DNA from: Duganella sp. Root1480D1
GTDB taxonomy: Bacteria > Pseudomonadota > Gammaproteobacteria > Burkholderiales > Burkholderiaceae_D
DNA length: 64,000 bases
Direction of reading: 5' to 3'
NCBI RefSeq assembly: GCF_001427305.1
Contig: NZ_LMFZ01000001.1
Coordinates: 1,261-65,260 of the forward strand
Part shown: positions 7,980 to 18,478 of the stretch, piece by piece
Layout: every line of letters starts with the position of its first letter
Numbering within the stretch: the first letter of the stretch is position 1
Made by a program: the position numbers and the translations under genes
Notes under the pieces: model-generated
What the model saw: the letters and a program-made list of their open reading frames with translations, nothing else
Database searches by the model: none
What the model was told of the DNA's origin: nothing

Positions 7980-8819
7980 ATGTACAAGACAATTGTTGTC
8001 CACGTTAGCCCTGTCTCCGGCATGCCGGCCACGTTTGCCGTTGCTGCGGGCCTGGCCCGGGCACACGCTGCCCACCTGGTCGGCACCGCCGTCAGCGGCT
8101 GGCTGGAACTGAACACCCTGATGGCAACGGGCGCCCCGATGGCGGTCATGCCCACGCCCGATCCGGAATCGTTGCGCCAGGAAGCCCGCCAGCGGCTGGA
8201 AGCGTTCGAGCGCCAATGCTTTGAAGCGGAAGTGGATTCCTTCGAATCGCGACTGCTCGATACATCGGCGGTCGAAGCCCTGGTGCTGGAGTCGCGCTAC
8301 TGCGACCTGCTGGTAGCCGGCACCCAGGACGTGGCCGACTACGGCGTCCTGGCGCCATCGCGCCTGCCGGGCCGCCTGGTCACCCAAAGCGTGCGCCCGG
8401 TGCTGCTGGTACCGCCCAGCCTGTCCCAACCGGCCGCAAAGCTGGACAAGATCATGATCGCCTGGAATGGCAGTGCCGGCGCCAGCCGCGCGCTGGCCTT
8501 CGCGCTACCCCTTCTGCAACATGCCTCGCAAGTATTGGTCGCCGTCGTCAACCCGGAGTCGGAACGCATCGACATGGGCGCCGAACCTGGCGCCGACCTG
8601 GCCACCTACCTGGCCCGCCACCATCGCAACGTGCGCGTCGTGGGCCTCGATACCGTTACGGAAACCGGCGGCGCCCTGTGCGAGCTGGCGCGCCAGAACC
8701 GTGTCGACCTGCTGGTGGCCGGAGCCTATGGCCATAGCCGCATGCACGACTGGGTCCTGGGCAGCACCACGGCCAGCCTGGTCGAACAGAGCCCCGTGCC
8801 GCTGCTGATGACGCAATGA
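7980..8819 (+). CDS. Universal stress protein, tandem domain (1)
   Basis: A 279-residue protein of two UspA domains. The second carries the ATP-binding pattern GAYGHSRMHDWVLGSTT near the C-terminus (G-2x-G-9x-G-S/T); the first is degenerate there. The start is ATG at 7980 with a GGAG ribosome site. Its TGA overlaps the next gene's ATG (ATGA). Two paralogues of the same length lie at 17.6 and 18.9 kb. Tandem Usp proteins under FNR/ANR control are typical of low-oxygen energy-stress regulons. Confidence 0.92.
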   Translation: MYKTIVVHVSPVSGMPATFAVAAGLARAHAAHLVGTAVSGWLELNTLMATGAPMAVMPTPDPESLRQEARQRLEAFERQCFEAEVDSFESRLLDTSAVEALVLESRYCDLLVAGTQDVADYGVLAPSRLPGRLVTQSVRPVLLVPPSLSQPAAKLDKIMIAWNGSAGASRALAFALPLLQHASQVLVAVVNPESERIDMGAEPGADLATYLARHHRNVRVVGLDTVTETGGALCELARQNRVDLLVAGAYGHSRMHDWVLGSTTASLVEQSPVPLLMTQ

Positions 8820-9169
8820 AGGATGCCGGCCATGGCAGCTTGCTGCTGCTCTCCAACGAAATCCAGCTCCTGCTGTCGGAGGAGCGCACGGCGCTGTCCC
8901 TGCTGCGCACCGGCATCGCCGTGTTCGCGCTGCCCTTGTCGGTACTGGGCCTGCTGATTGCCACCTCCGGCAGCTACCGCTTCCATGAAGTGGTGCTGCT
9001 GCTATGGCCTTTGCTGGTGTTGAGCGCGGTGCTGGTCCTGCTTGGCAGCTACCTGGCCATCAAGGGCTTGCTTGAGGTGCATCGCTGCGACCGGCGCGTG
9101 CGCGAGCTGAAGGCGCGCAACCAGCAGGCAGCGCGCCTGCTGGATGGCGACGCCGCCCTGCCTCGCTAG
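8816..9169 (+). CDS. Small inner-membrane protein (DUF202-like)
   Basis: A 117-residue protein with a cytoplasmic N-terminus (LSNEIQLLLSEERTALSLLRTGIAVF) and two hydrophobic helices at about 27-50 and 58-83. It ends in a basic helical tail (RRVRELKARNQQA). The NERT/EERTAL..LRTG motif before the first helix is characteristic of DUF202-type proteins, whose function is unknown. It overlaps the upstream stress-protein gene by 4 bp, so it belongs to the same low-oxygen operon. It is convergent with the acyl-CoA synthetase gene. Confidence 0.75.
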   Translation: MKDAGHGSLLLLSNEIQLLLSEERTALSLLRTGIAVFALPLSVLGLLIATSGSYRFHEVVLLLWPLLVLSAVLVLLGSYLAIKGLLEVHRCDRRVRELKARNQQAARLLDGDAALPR

Positions 9170-9170
9170 T

Positions 9171-11840
9171 TCAAGCTCCTCCGATTGGCCCGCTCAGTAC
9201 CAGGCGCATGCCGATGGCGCCTTCCGCGGCAGCCGGCGCCACCGTGAAGCCCAGGTGGTGCGCCAGCTGCAGCATGCGCAGGTTTTCCGGCAAGGCTTCC
9301 CCCACCAGTTCCTGCGTGCCGCGCGCGCGGCAATAGCGCAGCATTTTCTCCATCAGGAGTGCCCCCAGGCCGCGCCCTTTCAGGTCGGAGCGCACCACTA
9401 CGGCGAATTCCGCGCTGATGTTGTCCGGGTCTGCCACCGCCCGCGCCACGCCCAGCGTTTCCGGCCCGTTGGCGCCCATGCGGGTGGCGATGAAGGCCAT
9501 TTCGCGGTCATAGTCGATCTGGGTCCAGCGCGCCAGCTGCGCCGGCGGCAGCGACTGCATCTGCGCGAACATGCGGAAGCGCACGTCTTCCGGCGTCAGG
9601 GCGGCAAAGAAGGTACTGTGCTGCGGCGCGTCTTCAGGGCGGATCGGGCGCAGCAACAGCGCACTCCCGTCCCAGGTCACGCTTTCTTCCAGCTCCGCCG
9701 GGTAGGGCCGGATGGCAAAGCGCGCCGGCCCGATTTGCGCAGCCGGCGCCACCCGCATGCGCGCATCGAGCGCCAGCACGCCGTGTTCATCCGCCAGCAA
9801 GGGGTTGATGTCCAGTTCCTGCACCTCGGGCAAGTCGGCCAGCAGGGTGGCAATGCGCACCAGCACCGTGGACAGCGCCTCCATGTCGGCCGCCGGGCGG
9901 CCGCGGTAGCCCGCCAGCAGGCGCGCCACGCGGGTGCGCCCGACCAGGTCGCGTGCCAGTACCTGGTTCAGCGGCGGCAGCGCCAACGCACGGTCGCCGA
10001 TGGTTTCCACCGCGATGCCGCCCTGGCCGAACAGGATCACGGGGCCGAATACCGGATCGCAGCTAGCGCCCACGATCAGTTCATGCGCACCAGGCCGGCG
10101 CGCCATGGCCTGCACTGTGAAGCCGCGCAGGTGCGCCTTCGGATGCAGCGCGTGCAGGCGGTCGCGCATTGCCAGTGCCGCAGCGCGCACCGCTTCCGGC
10201 GTTTCCAGGTCCAGTTCAACGCCGCCTACTTCCGTCTTGTGGGTGATATCCGGCGACAGGATTTTCAGCGCTACCGGATAGCCGATGCGCCCAGCCAGCA
10301 GCACCGCCGCTTCCACCCGGTCGGCAATCGCCGTTTCCACCACCGGTATGCCGTAACAGGCCAGCACCTCCTTGGCTTCCGGCTCGCTCAGCATGGGGCG
10401 GCTCGATTGCAGCGCATGGGCGATCACTTGCCGCGCGCGGACCTGGTCCGGACAGAAGTCGCCGGCAGCGGCGGCCGGCACCTCCATCAGCAATTGCTGC
10501 GCGCGGCGGTAATTCACCATCTGCATGAAGCCGCCCACCGCATCCTCCGGCGTGTCATAGCCGGCCACGCCGGCTTCGCCCAGTACCCGCCGTGCCGGCG
10601 CCATGCCCTCGCCGCCCAGCCAGCAGGACAGCACATTGCGGCTGGCATCGCGCGCCGTCGCCGCCACTGCCTGGGCCACTTCCATCGACGGCACGATGGC
10701 GGTTGGTGCGTGCATCACCAGCACTGCATCAACGCCCTCGTCCTGCAACAGCGCCTGCAAGGCTTCGCTGTAGCGCCGGCCCGGCGCATCGCCGATGATG
10801 TCGACCGGATTGGCATGCGACCAGGTGGCAGGCAGCACTTCATCCAGCCGGCGCAAGGTGGCCGGCGCCAGCTCCGCCAGCGTGCCCCCGGCTCCTACCA
10901 GCGCATCGGTGGCCAGCACGCCGGGGCCGCCGCCGTTGGTCAGGATCGCCAGCCGCTCGCCCGCCAGGGGACGGCCGGTCGCCAGCGTTTCCACCGCATC
11001 GAACAGGTCCTCCGTGCTCAGCACGCGCAGCATGCCGGCGCGCCGGATGGCGGCGTCGTACACGGCATCGGAACCGGCCAGCGCCCCGGTATGCGAATTG
11101 GCAGCCCGCGCGCCTTCGGCAAAGCGACCCGACTTCACCACCAGCACCGGCTTGCTGCGCGCCGCTGCGCGGGCCGCCGACATGAACTTGCGCGCCGCCC
11201 GCACGTCTTCCATGTACAACAGGATGGCCTCGGTCTCGCGGTCGGTGGCCAGGTAATCCAGCACGTCGCCAAAATCCACGTCGCTGCTGTCGCCCAGCGA
11301 AATGAAGCGCGAGAAGCCGATATTGCGGGTACGTGCCCAATCGAGGATGCCGGTCACCATGGCGCCCGACTGCGATACGAAGGCCAGCTTGCCGGGCAGC
11401 GCCGGCAGGTGGGCAAAGCTGCCATTCAGGCCGATGCCGGGGGCCAGCAGGCCGACGCAATTGGGGCCGAGGATGCGCAGCAGGTGCGGCCGGGCCGCCG
11501 CCAGCATGGCCGCCTTTTGCGCCGCATCCAAGCCGGCCGTGATCACCACCGCCGCCTTGCAACCCATCTGCCCCAGCTCCCCGACCAGCCCCGGCACCGT
11601 GGCTGGCGGGGTGCAGATCAGCGCCAGGCCAGGCGCCTGCGGCAGGTCGCGCACGCGGTGGTAGGCAGTACGGCCGCCCAGCGCGGAGTACTTGGGATTG
11701 ACCGGCCACACCGGGCCGCGGAAGCCGCCCTGCAGCACGTTGGCCAGCACCGTGGCGCCCACGCTGTGCGGCCGCTCGGAGGCGCCGATTACGGCCACCG
11801 ACGATGGTTGGAACAGGAATTCCAGGTTGCGAATGCTCAT
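9171..11840 (-). CDS. ADP-forming acyl-CoA synthetase fused to GNAT domain
   Basis: An 889-residue three-part protein. A CoA-binding/ligase part resembles the alpha subunit of ADP-forming acetyl-CoA synthetase (SVAVIGASERP at 14; SQSGA near 157). An ATP-grasp beta-like part spans about 480-700. A C-terminal GNAT acetyltransferase begins near 730. This is the domain order of Pat/PatZ-type protein lysine acetyltransferases. The position equivalent to the phospho-His of succinyl-CoA synthetase is present as H250 in NSHTGALAG, so the synthetase half may be active. It overlaps the upstream P-type ATPase gene by 4 bp. It may link acetyl-CoA/ATP status to protein acetylation in low oxygen. Confidence 0.88.
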   Translation of the reverse strand: MSIRNLEFLFQPSSVAVIGASERPHSVGATVLANVLQGGFRGPVWPVNPKYSALGGRTAYHRVRDLPQAPGLALICTPPATVPGLVGELGQMGCKAAVVITAGLDAAQKAAMLAAARPHLLRILGPNCVGLLAPGIGLNGSFAHLPALPGKLAFVSQSGAMVTGILDWARTRNIGFSRFISLGDSSDVDFGDVLDYLATDRETEAILLYMEDVRAARKFMSAARAAARSKPVLVVKSGRFAEGARAANSHTGALAGSDAVYDAAIRRAGMLRVLSTEDLFDAVETLATGRPLAGERLAILTNGGGPGVLATDALVGAGGTLAELAPATLRRLDEVLPATWSHANPVDIIGDAPGRRYSEALQALLQDEGVDAVLVMHAPTAIVPSMEVAQAVAATARDASRNVLSCWLGGEGMAPARRVLGEAGVAGYDTPEDAVGGFMQMVNYRRAQQLLMEVPAAAAGDFCPDQVRARQVIAHALQSSRPMLSEPEAKEVLACYGIPVVETAIADRVEAAVLLAGRIGYPVALKILSPDITHKTEVGGVELDLETPEAVRAAALAMRDRLHALHPKAHLRGFTVQAMARRPGAHELIVGASCDPVFGPVILFGQGGIAVETIGDRALALPPLNQVLARDLVGRTRVARLLAGYRGRPAADMEALSTVLVRIATLLADLPEVQELDINPLLADEHGVLALDARMRVAPAAQIGPARFAIRPYPAELEESVTWDGSALLLRPIRPEDAPQHSTFFAALTPEDVRFRMFAQMQSLPPAQLARWTQIDYDREMAFIATRMGANGPETLGVARAVADPDNISAEFAVVVRSDLKGRGLGALLMEKMLRYCRARGTQELVGEALPENLRMLQLAHHLGFTVAPAAAEGAIGMRLVLSGPIGGA

Positions 11841-14383
11841 GCTTTCCTCTCAATTGGGCGCTGCCAGCGCACGGCGGCACGCATGGCCGCCTGGTTGACC
11901 ACAAAACAAGCCAGGCCCACCGCCAGGGCCAGCCCCAGCTCCAGCGCGCCCAGCACGCCGAACTGGAATGCCTGTCCCAGCGGCGGTACATACAGCACCA
12001 GCAGCAGCATGGTGCAGGTCACGGCCGCCACCAGGTGCGACACGCGGTTGCCGGCCGCCTGGCGCAGCAGCGCGCTGCGGGCGGCGGACAGGTTCGAGAA
12101 TATCAGCGACAGGTTGACCAGCACCAGGGCCGCGAAGCCTGCAGCACGTGCCGCGGGCGCCGGCAACTGCCCAAGCGCCAGGGCATAGGCCAGCGCGGTG
12201 GCCAGCAGGCCAACCACGCCCTGCACCAGGGCGCCGGCCAGGGTGGCGCGCTCCAGCAGGGGCGCATCGGCCCGGCGCGGCGGCCTTGCCATGGCGCCGG
12301 CATCGGACGCTTCGTATTCAAAGGCCAGCGAACATGCCGGCCCGATCACCAGTTCGAGAAAGGCTATATGCATCGGATACAACAGCATCGGCCAACCCAT
12401 CACTGCGGGCAGTAAGGCCATGCCGGCAATCGGCACATGGATCGCAAACACATACGAGAAGGCGCTGCGCATATTGGCGAAGATGCGGCGGCCCAGGCGG
12501 ATGCCGCGCACGATGGAGGCGAAATTATCGTCCAGCAGCACCAGCGCCGCCGCCTCGCGTGCCACGTCGGTGCCGCGCTGGCCCATGGCAATGCCGACGT
12601 GGGCCGCTTTCAGGGCCGGGGCATCGTTCACGCCATCGCCGGTCATGGCCACTACTTCGCCGTTGGCTTTCAGCGCTTCGACGATGCGCAGCTTCTGCAT
12701 GGGGCTGATGCGCGCGCACACCGTAACGGCGGCAAGGCGCGCGCGCAACGCCGCATCGTCCAGCCGTTCCAGCTCCTCGCCCGTCAGCACGGCCCCGCCA
12801 GCCAGGCCGGCGCGCTGCGCAATGCTGCTGGCCGTAACCGGGTAGTCGCCGGTGATCATGATGACGCGGATGCCGGCGGCGTGGCATTGGCCGACCGCAT
12901 CCGGCACTTCGGCACGCAAGGGGTCGGCCAGGCCCATCAGGCCGAGGAAACTGTAGCGGAAACCGTCCTGTCCCGCCGGCAGCAGGGACAGCGCATGCTG
13001 CGCGCGCGCCACCCCGAGCACGCGCAAGCCTTGTGCCGCCATGCGGTCGGCCGCCGCGCGCATGGCCGTCATCTGCGTTGCGTCCAGCCGGCACAGCGCG
13101 CCGATCGCCTCCGGCGCGCCCTTGGCCGCCACGGTCGCCAGGTCGGCCTCGCCCTCGTCCCACACCTGGGTCATGGCACGCAGGCCGGCCGACAGCGGAT
13201 ATTCGCGCAGCAGCCCATCCTGGCGCGGGCTGCCGGCCAGGGCGTGGAAGGCCTGCTCCATCGGATCGCTGGCGCGCGGCTTGCTGGCCAGCGCGGCAAA
13301 GCGCACCAGGTCATCGAAAGCGGCAGGCAGCACGTCCTGGGCGGAAAACGGCAGTTGCAGCAATTCGCCCTCGGCATACAACTGTTCGACGCCCATGCGG
13401 TTCTGCGTCAGGGTGCCGGTCTTGTCGGTGCACAGCACCGTAATCGAGCCCAGTGCCTCGATCGACGGCAGGCGCCGCGTCAATACCTGCACGCGCGCCA
13501 TGCGCCAGGCACCAATCGCCAGGAACACCGTCATGATCACCGGGAATTCAGCCGGCAACAGCGACATCGTCAATGCAATGCCGGCCAGGATGGCTGCCAG
13601 CCAGTCCCCGCCCTGCAAGCCATACAGCAGGACCGCCAGCAAGCTCACTGCCACGCCCGCCACTGCCATCAGCCGCGTCATGCGGCTTGCATCGCGCTGC
13701 ATCGGCGACGGCTCGCTGCCCACCGCCTGCAGGCTGCGCCCGATCTTGCCCAACTCGGTGCGCGGCCCGGTGGCGCTGACGCGCGCCAGCCCTTCGCCCT
13801 GCAGCACCAGCGATCCAGACCACACGAAAGGCATCTCGTCGCCGCCCGGAGTGGCCGGCGGCAGCGGGCCGCCGGCGGCGCTCTTGGCGACTGCCTGCGA
13901 TTCGCCGGTCAGCAGCGATTCGTCGACGCGCAAGCCGCTGGCCTGCAGCAGGACGGCATCGGCCGCTACCCGGTCGCCTTCGGCCAGCAACAGCAAGTCG
14001 CCCTCCACCACTTCGCTGCCGGCAATGCGCAGCGCGCGGCCATCGCGCAGCACCAGGGCACGCGGCGAACTGAGGTCGCGCAGGGCTTGCAAGGCGCGCT
14101 CGGTGCGGCCTTCCTGGAACAGGGCCAGGCCGATGGTCAGGGCGGCCATCACCAGCAGCGCCACGCCCTCATGCCAATCGCCCAACGCAAGGTACAGCAC
14201 GGACGCCACCAGCAACAGCAGGAACATCGGCTCGCGCACCGTATGCAGCAGCAGGGCCGCCATGCGCTGCTGCGCCTGCGGCAGGCTGTTCGGTCCCTGT
14301 GCGGCCAGGCTGCGCCGCGCTTCCTCTTGGGACAAGCCCTGCAATTCCGGCTCCTGCATGCTGGCGCTCCAGGCATTGGTCAT
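11837..14383 (-). CDS. Cation-transporting P-type ATPase
   Basis: An 848-residue P2-type pump. Visible signatures are an N-terminal cation-ATPase domain, TGES at 159-162 (actuator), the phosphorylation motif DKTGTLT at 320-326, KGAPE (nucleotide domain), GDGVNDAPALKAAHVGIAMG and about eight to ten membrane helices. The helix-4 ion site reads LPAEFP rather than the PEGLP of classical Ca2+ pumps, so ion specificity is uncertain. It is the first gene of a two-gene unit with the acyl-CoA synthetase/GNAT. An FNR-like box lies 42 bp upstream of the start. It is probably part of the anaerobic stress regulon. Confidence 0.92.
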   Translation of the reverse strand: MTNAWSASMQEPELQGLSQEEARRSLAAQGPNSLPQAQQRMAALLLHTVREPMFLLLLVASVLYLALGDWHEGVALLVMAALTIGLALFQEGRTERALQALRDLSSPRALVLRDGRALRIAGSEVVEGDLLLLAEGDRVAADAVLLQASGLRVDESLLTGESQAVAKSAAGGPLPPATPGGDEMPFVWSGSLVLQGEGLARVSATGPRTELGKIGRSLQAVGSEPSPMQRDASRMTRLMAVAGVAVSLLAVLLYGLQGGDWLAAILAGIALTMSLLPAEFPVIMTVFLAIGAWRMARVQVLTRRLPSIEALGSITVLCTDKTGTLTQNRMGVEQLYAEGELLQLPFSAQDVLPAAFDDLVRFAALASKPRASDPMEQAFHALAGSPRQDGLLREYPLSAGLRAMTQVWDEGEADLATVAAKGAPEAIGALCRLDATQMTAMRAAADRMAAQGLRVLGVARAQHALSLLPAGQDGFRYSFLGLMGLADPLRAEVPDAVGQCHAAGIRVIMITGDYPVTASSIAQRAGLAGGAVLTGEELERLDDAALRARLAAVTVCARISPMQKLRIVEALKANGEVVAMTGDGVNDAPALKAAHVGIAMGQRGTDVAREAAALVLLDDNFASIVRGIRLGRRIFANMRSAFSYVFAIHVPIAGMALLPAVMGWPMLLYPMHIAFLELVIGPACSLAFEYEASDAGAMARPPRRADAPLLERATLAGALVQGVVGLLATALAYALALGQLPAPAARAAGFAALVLVNLSLIFSNLSAARSALLRQAAGNRVSHLVAAVTCTMLLLVLYVPPLGQAFQFGVLGALELGLALAVGLACFVVNQAAMRAAVRWQRPIERKA

Positions 14384-14424
14384 TGATCATCGGCCTACCT
14401 TAGCGGGCAGGCAGACGCTTGCAC

Positions 14425-14438
14425 ATGATCGAAGTCAA
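14425..14438 (-). promoter_or_regulatory. FNR-like box near P-type ATPase promoter
   Basis: ATGATCGAAGTCAA on the plus strand, a TGAT-N4-GTCA palindrome with two outer deviations from consensus. It is 42 bp from the minus-strand start at 14383. Confidence 0.5.
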
Positions 14439-14470
14439 GTCCGGCCGGATTTGCCGGACTTACCACAAAC

Positions 14471-14484
14471 ATGACCCAGGTCAT
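14471..14484 (+). promoter_or_regulatory. FNR/DNR-type box upstream of HlyD-like gene
   Basis: ATGACCCAGGTCAT is a perfect palindrome of the TGAC-N4-GTCA class, 57 bp before the ATG at 14541. With the box at 14425 it forms a paired divergent control region. Confidence 0.6.
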
Positions 14485-14540
14485 ATACTGTCTTGCAGCC
14501 CTCCGCCAGACTGGGCCATCCTGGTTTGCGGAGCTTGCCA

Positions 14541-15563
14541 ATGGCCACTTCCTCTCACGCCGCAAGGCGCTGGCGCTATGGTGCCGCCGCGCTACTGCTG
14601 CTGGCAGCAATAGCGGCATTCGCCTGGCGCCGGGCCGGTCCCCTGCCGCTGCACGTCGTCACCCCGCAGCACGGCCAGGCGGTGGACGCCATCTATGCCA
14701 CCGGCACGGTGGAGCCAACGGTGATGATGCCGCTTGCACCGCGCGTCGGCGGCCGCCTGGCTGCGCGCACGGTGGACGAAGGGGACAAGGTGCGCAAGGG
14801 CCAATTGCTGGCGCGGCTGGACGACGCCGACCTAGCCGGCACCGTCGATGAGCAGCAAGCGCGCGTTGCCTACGCCCGCAGCCAGCATGAGCGCACCGCC
14901 ACGCTCGCCGCACGCGGCTTCGTCACGGCGGGTGAAGCCGACCGCACGCGTGCCGAGCTGGCGGCGGCGGAAGCGGCCTTGCGCCGGGTGCGCGCCCAAC
15001 GCGACTACATGGCCCTGGTGGCCCCGGCCGACGGCACCATCATCCGCCGCGATGGCGAGGTGGGCCAGTACATCAGCCCCGGCCAGGCGGTATTCGTGCT
15101 AGCCTGCTGCGCCCCGCTGCGCGTGACCGCCGAGATCGACGAGGAGGACATCAACCGCGTGCACCGCGGCCAGGCCGTGCTGCTGAAGGCCGACGCCCTG
15201 CCTGGCCAGGTGTTCGACGGCACCGTCAGCGAAGTCACGCCCAAGGGCGACCCGGTGGCACGCAGCTACCGCGTGCGCATCGCGCTGGCGGCGCCCGGCG
15301 CGCTACAGACTGGCATGACGGTCGACGCCAACCTGGTGGTCGAGCGGCACAACAATGCCTTGCTGCTGCCGGCCAGCGCGGTGCATGACAACAAGGTCTG
15401 GCTGGTCGAAGGCCAGCGCCTGCGCCAGCGCAGCGTGGTGACCGGCATCCGCGGCCCGCAGCGCGTCGAAGTGCGGCAAGGCTTGCAAGGCGGCGAACAG
15501 GTGGTGGCCCAGTCCGATGCGGCACTCTCCGAAGGCCGCTGGGTGCGGCCGCAGCCACGCTAG
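14541..15563 (+). CDS. HlyD-family periplasmic adaptor of ABC exporter
   Basis: A 340-residue membrane-fusion protein with one N-terminal membrane anchor (GAAALLLLAAIAAFAW). A split lipoyl (biotinyl-like) domain is at about 50-90 and 155-185, flanking a short coiled hairpin (EQQARVAYARSQHERTA...). Beta-barrel and membrane-proximal domains follow. It would bridge an inner-membrane transporter to an outer-membrane channel. The permease follows after 8 bp and the ATPase overlaps the permease, giving a MacAB-like three-gene exporter. I chose ATG at 14541 because it directly precedes the anchor. Confidence 0.88.
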   Translation: MATSSHAARRWRYGAAALLLLAAIAAFAWRRAGPLPLHVVTPQHGQAVDAIYATGTVEPTVMMPLAPRVGGRLAARTVDEGDKVRKGQLLARLDDADLAGTVDEQQARVAYARSQHERTATLAARGFVTAGEADRTRAELAAAEAALRRVRAQRDYMALVAPADGTIIRRDGEVGQYISPGQAVFVLACCAPLRVTAEIDEEDINRVHRGQAVLLKADALPGQVFDGTVSEVTPKGDPVARSYRVRIALAAPGALQTGMTVDANLVVERHNNALLLPASAVHDNKVWLVEGQRLRQRSVVTGIRGPQRVEVRQGLQGGEQVVAQSDAALSEGRWVRPQPR

Positions 15564-15571
15564 GTCCAACC

Positions 15572-16812
15572 GTGCGCGTCCAGTTCACCATCGCCCTCGC
15601 CCACCTGCGCCAGCGGCCGCGTTCGACCCTGGTGTCGCTGCTTGGCATCATGCTGGGCGTGGCGTTCTTCCTCGCGGTGTCGGCCCTGATGCGCGGCTCG
15701 GAGCAGGATTTCCTCAAGCGGCTGGTCGACAACAGCCCGCACATTACTGTCATGGACCAATACCGCACGCCCCACGTGCAGCCGGCGGAACTACGCTGGC
15801 CCGGCGCCGCGCTGGCCATCAGCAACGTCAAGCCGCAACAGGAAACGCGCGGCATCCGCAATTACCGCAACAAGCTGGAAGCGATCGAAAACCTGCCCGG
15901 CGTGCGCGTGGCGCCCTTGCTGCGCGGCTCGGCCGTGCTGACCTTTGCCGGCCAGCAGCAAGGCCTGAGCCTGTCGGGCGTGGTGCCATCGCGCATGAAG
16001 GATGTCTCCACCATTGATGAGCAGATGGTGGCGGGCGCTCTCGACGACCTCTCCTCGGCGCCAAACGGCGTGATCATCGGCCAGGGCCTGGCCGACAAAT
16101 TCCAGCTCGGGCTGGGCAGCACGGTCAATATGCTGACTGCCAGCGGCGGCAGCCGCATCATGAAAGTGGTGGGCATTTTCCGCACCGGCAATGCCGGCTA
16201 CGATGAAACCGAAGCGTTCACCCTGCTCAAGCGTGCCCAGGTCATCCTGGAACGGCCCAACCGCGTCAACCGCTTCATCATCCAGTTAGCCGACCCGCAA
16301 GCGGCGCGCACGGTGGCAGCCGGCATCGAAGCCAGCATCGGCTACAAGGCGGTGTCCTGGATCGAAGCCTCGGAGGATTTGCTGAGCCTGCTTTTGGTGC
16401 GCAATATCATCATGTACAGCGTGGTGACGGCAATCCTGGTGGTCGCCTCGTTCGGCATTTACAACACCATTTCCACCATCGTGGTCGACAAGCGGCGCGA
16501 TATCGCCATCCTGAAGGCAATGGGTTTCCAGGCCGCCGACGTGCGCCGCATCTTCCTCTACCAGGGCATGGTGATCGGCTTGCTGGGCAGCGCCGCCGGC
16601 CTGCTGCTGGGCTACGGCATGATGCATGTGCTGGCGCGCGTCGAGCTCAAGCCGCCAGGCGTCAGCGATGTGGTTGCCATGCCGATCTGGTGGGGTGCCG
16701 ACCAATACCTGCTCGCGGTAGCCTTCGCCATGGCCGCCTGCCTTGGCGCGGCGTATCTGCCGGCTAATAAAGCCGGCAAGCTGCCGCCGGTCATGACCTT
16801 GCGCGGGGCGAT

Positions 16813-16816
<4 letters not shown>
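15572..16816 (+). CDS. ABC transporter permease (MacB/FtsX family)
   Basis: A 414-residue inner-membrane protein with a GTG start. The first helix (STLVSLLGIMLGVAFFLAVSAL, about 19-40) is followed by a large periplasmic MacB-core domain (about 45-270). Three C-terminal helices of the FtsX domain begin at VVTAILVVASFGIYNTIS, with VVDKRRDIAILKAMGF as the coupling loop signature. It pairs with the preceding adaptor and the following ATPase. Such mechanotransmitting exporters move lipoproteins, peptides or antibiotics; the substrate is not predictable here. Confidence 0.9.
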
Positions 16817-17507
<691 letters not shown>

Positions 17508-17511
<4 letters not shown>

Positions 17512-17521
17512 TCCAGGTCAT
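17508..17521 (+). promoter_or_regulatory. FNR/DNR-type box upstream of usp-hemerythrin-usp unit
   Basis: TTGATCCAGGTCAT, two mismatches from TTGAT-N4-ATCAA. It overlaps the stop of the ABC ATPase gene and is 110 bp before the stress-protein ATG at 17631. Confidence 0.65.
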
Positions 17522-17630
17522 GGATCGTGCGCAGCGCCCGGGTGCAGACTAGTTGCATCACCTACGGAGGCCGCCGGGCGCACCACTGCTGTGGCAGGCC
17601 GAACAGCGCGTCATATTTCAGGAGAAAACC

Positions 17631-18464
17631 ATGTCCTACCGCACCATCGTGGTCCATGTGGACCGTGCCCCGAATGCCGCCGCCCGCCTCGAGCTGGCCG
17701 CCCAATTGGCCACACGGGAAGGCGCACACCTGATCGGTGCCGCCATGACCGGCATGCCGCGTTATATGCTGGCCGGCAGCCCGTATGAAGGCAGCGGCGT
17801 GCTGATTGCCGACCACCTGCGCCATGCCAACGAACGCGCCACCGTGGCGCTGGAAAAGTTTGAGGAAATCGCCAGCCGCATCGGCGTGCCGCACGAACAG
17901 CGCCGCCACAATGTGGACGAATATGCCGGCCTGTGCCTGCAGGCGCGCTATGCCGACTTGCTGGTGCTGGGCCAGGCCGATCCCGACGACCGCGAGGAAG
18001 GCGGGTTGCTGCTGGATTTGCCGGAGCAGGTGCTGCTGCATGGCGGCCGCCCGGTATTGCTGGTGCCGCGCAGCGGCAGCTTTCCGCCGCCGTCACGGCA
18101 CGCACTGGTGGCCTGGAACGGCAGCGTCGAAGCAGCGCGGGCGGTCAGCGCCGCCCTGCCCCTGCTGCAGCAAGCCGGCCAGGTAACGCTGGCTGTCCTG
18201 GGTGCAGGCCAGGGCGACCACGGCGAGGAGCCCGGCGCCGATATCGCGCTCTACCTGGCGCGCCACGACATCAAGGTCAGCGTGCTGGTGCAGCCGCGCC
18301 CCGCCGACGCCGGCAAGGCTATCCTGGCGCTGGCCGGCGAACTGGAAGCCGACTTGCTGGTCATGGGCGCCTATGGCCATAGCCGCTGGCGCGAGATGGT
18401 GCTGGGCGGCGCCACGCGCAGCATCCTGGCGCAAGCCACCTTGCCGGTACTGCTGATGCATTGA
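17631..18464 (+). CDS. Universal stress protein, tandem domain (2)
   Basis: A 277-residue protein of two UspA domains. ATP-site motif GAYGHSRWREMVLGGATRS is in the second domain; the first retains DLLVLGQAD. The ATG at 17631 follows AGGAGAAAACC, a good ribosome site, and matches the paralogues' MxxTIVVHxD start. It heads a three-gene unit with a hemerythrin-like protein and a third Usp. The unit follows an FNR-type box, pointing to induction by low oxygen. Confidence 0.93.
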   Translation: MSYRTIVVHVDRAPNAAARLELAAQLATREGAHLIGAAMTGMPRYMLAGSPYEGSGVLIADHLRHANERATVALEKFEEIASRIGVPHEQRRHNVDEYAGLCLQARYADLLVLGQADPDDREEGGLLLDLPEQVLLHGGRPVLLVPRSGSFPPPSRHALVAWNGSVEAARAVSAALPLLQQAGQVTLAVLGAGQGDHGEEPGADIALYLARHDIKVSVLVQPRPADAGKAILALAGELEADLLVMGAYGHSRWREMVLGGATRSILAQATLPVLLMH

Positions 18465-18478
18465 TCGGGGAGGAATAC

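Noticed and set aside
9144..12188. 1014-codon plus-strand open frame
   Set aside because: It is antisense to the acyl-CoA synthetase/GNAT and P-type ATPase genes. The translation is His/Gln/Arg-rich low-complexity typical of GC-rich shadows.
12437..14386. 649-codon plus-strand open frame
   Set aside because: It is complementary to the P-type ATPase gene, with no ribosome site and composition of a shadow frame.
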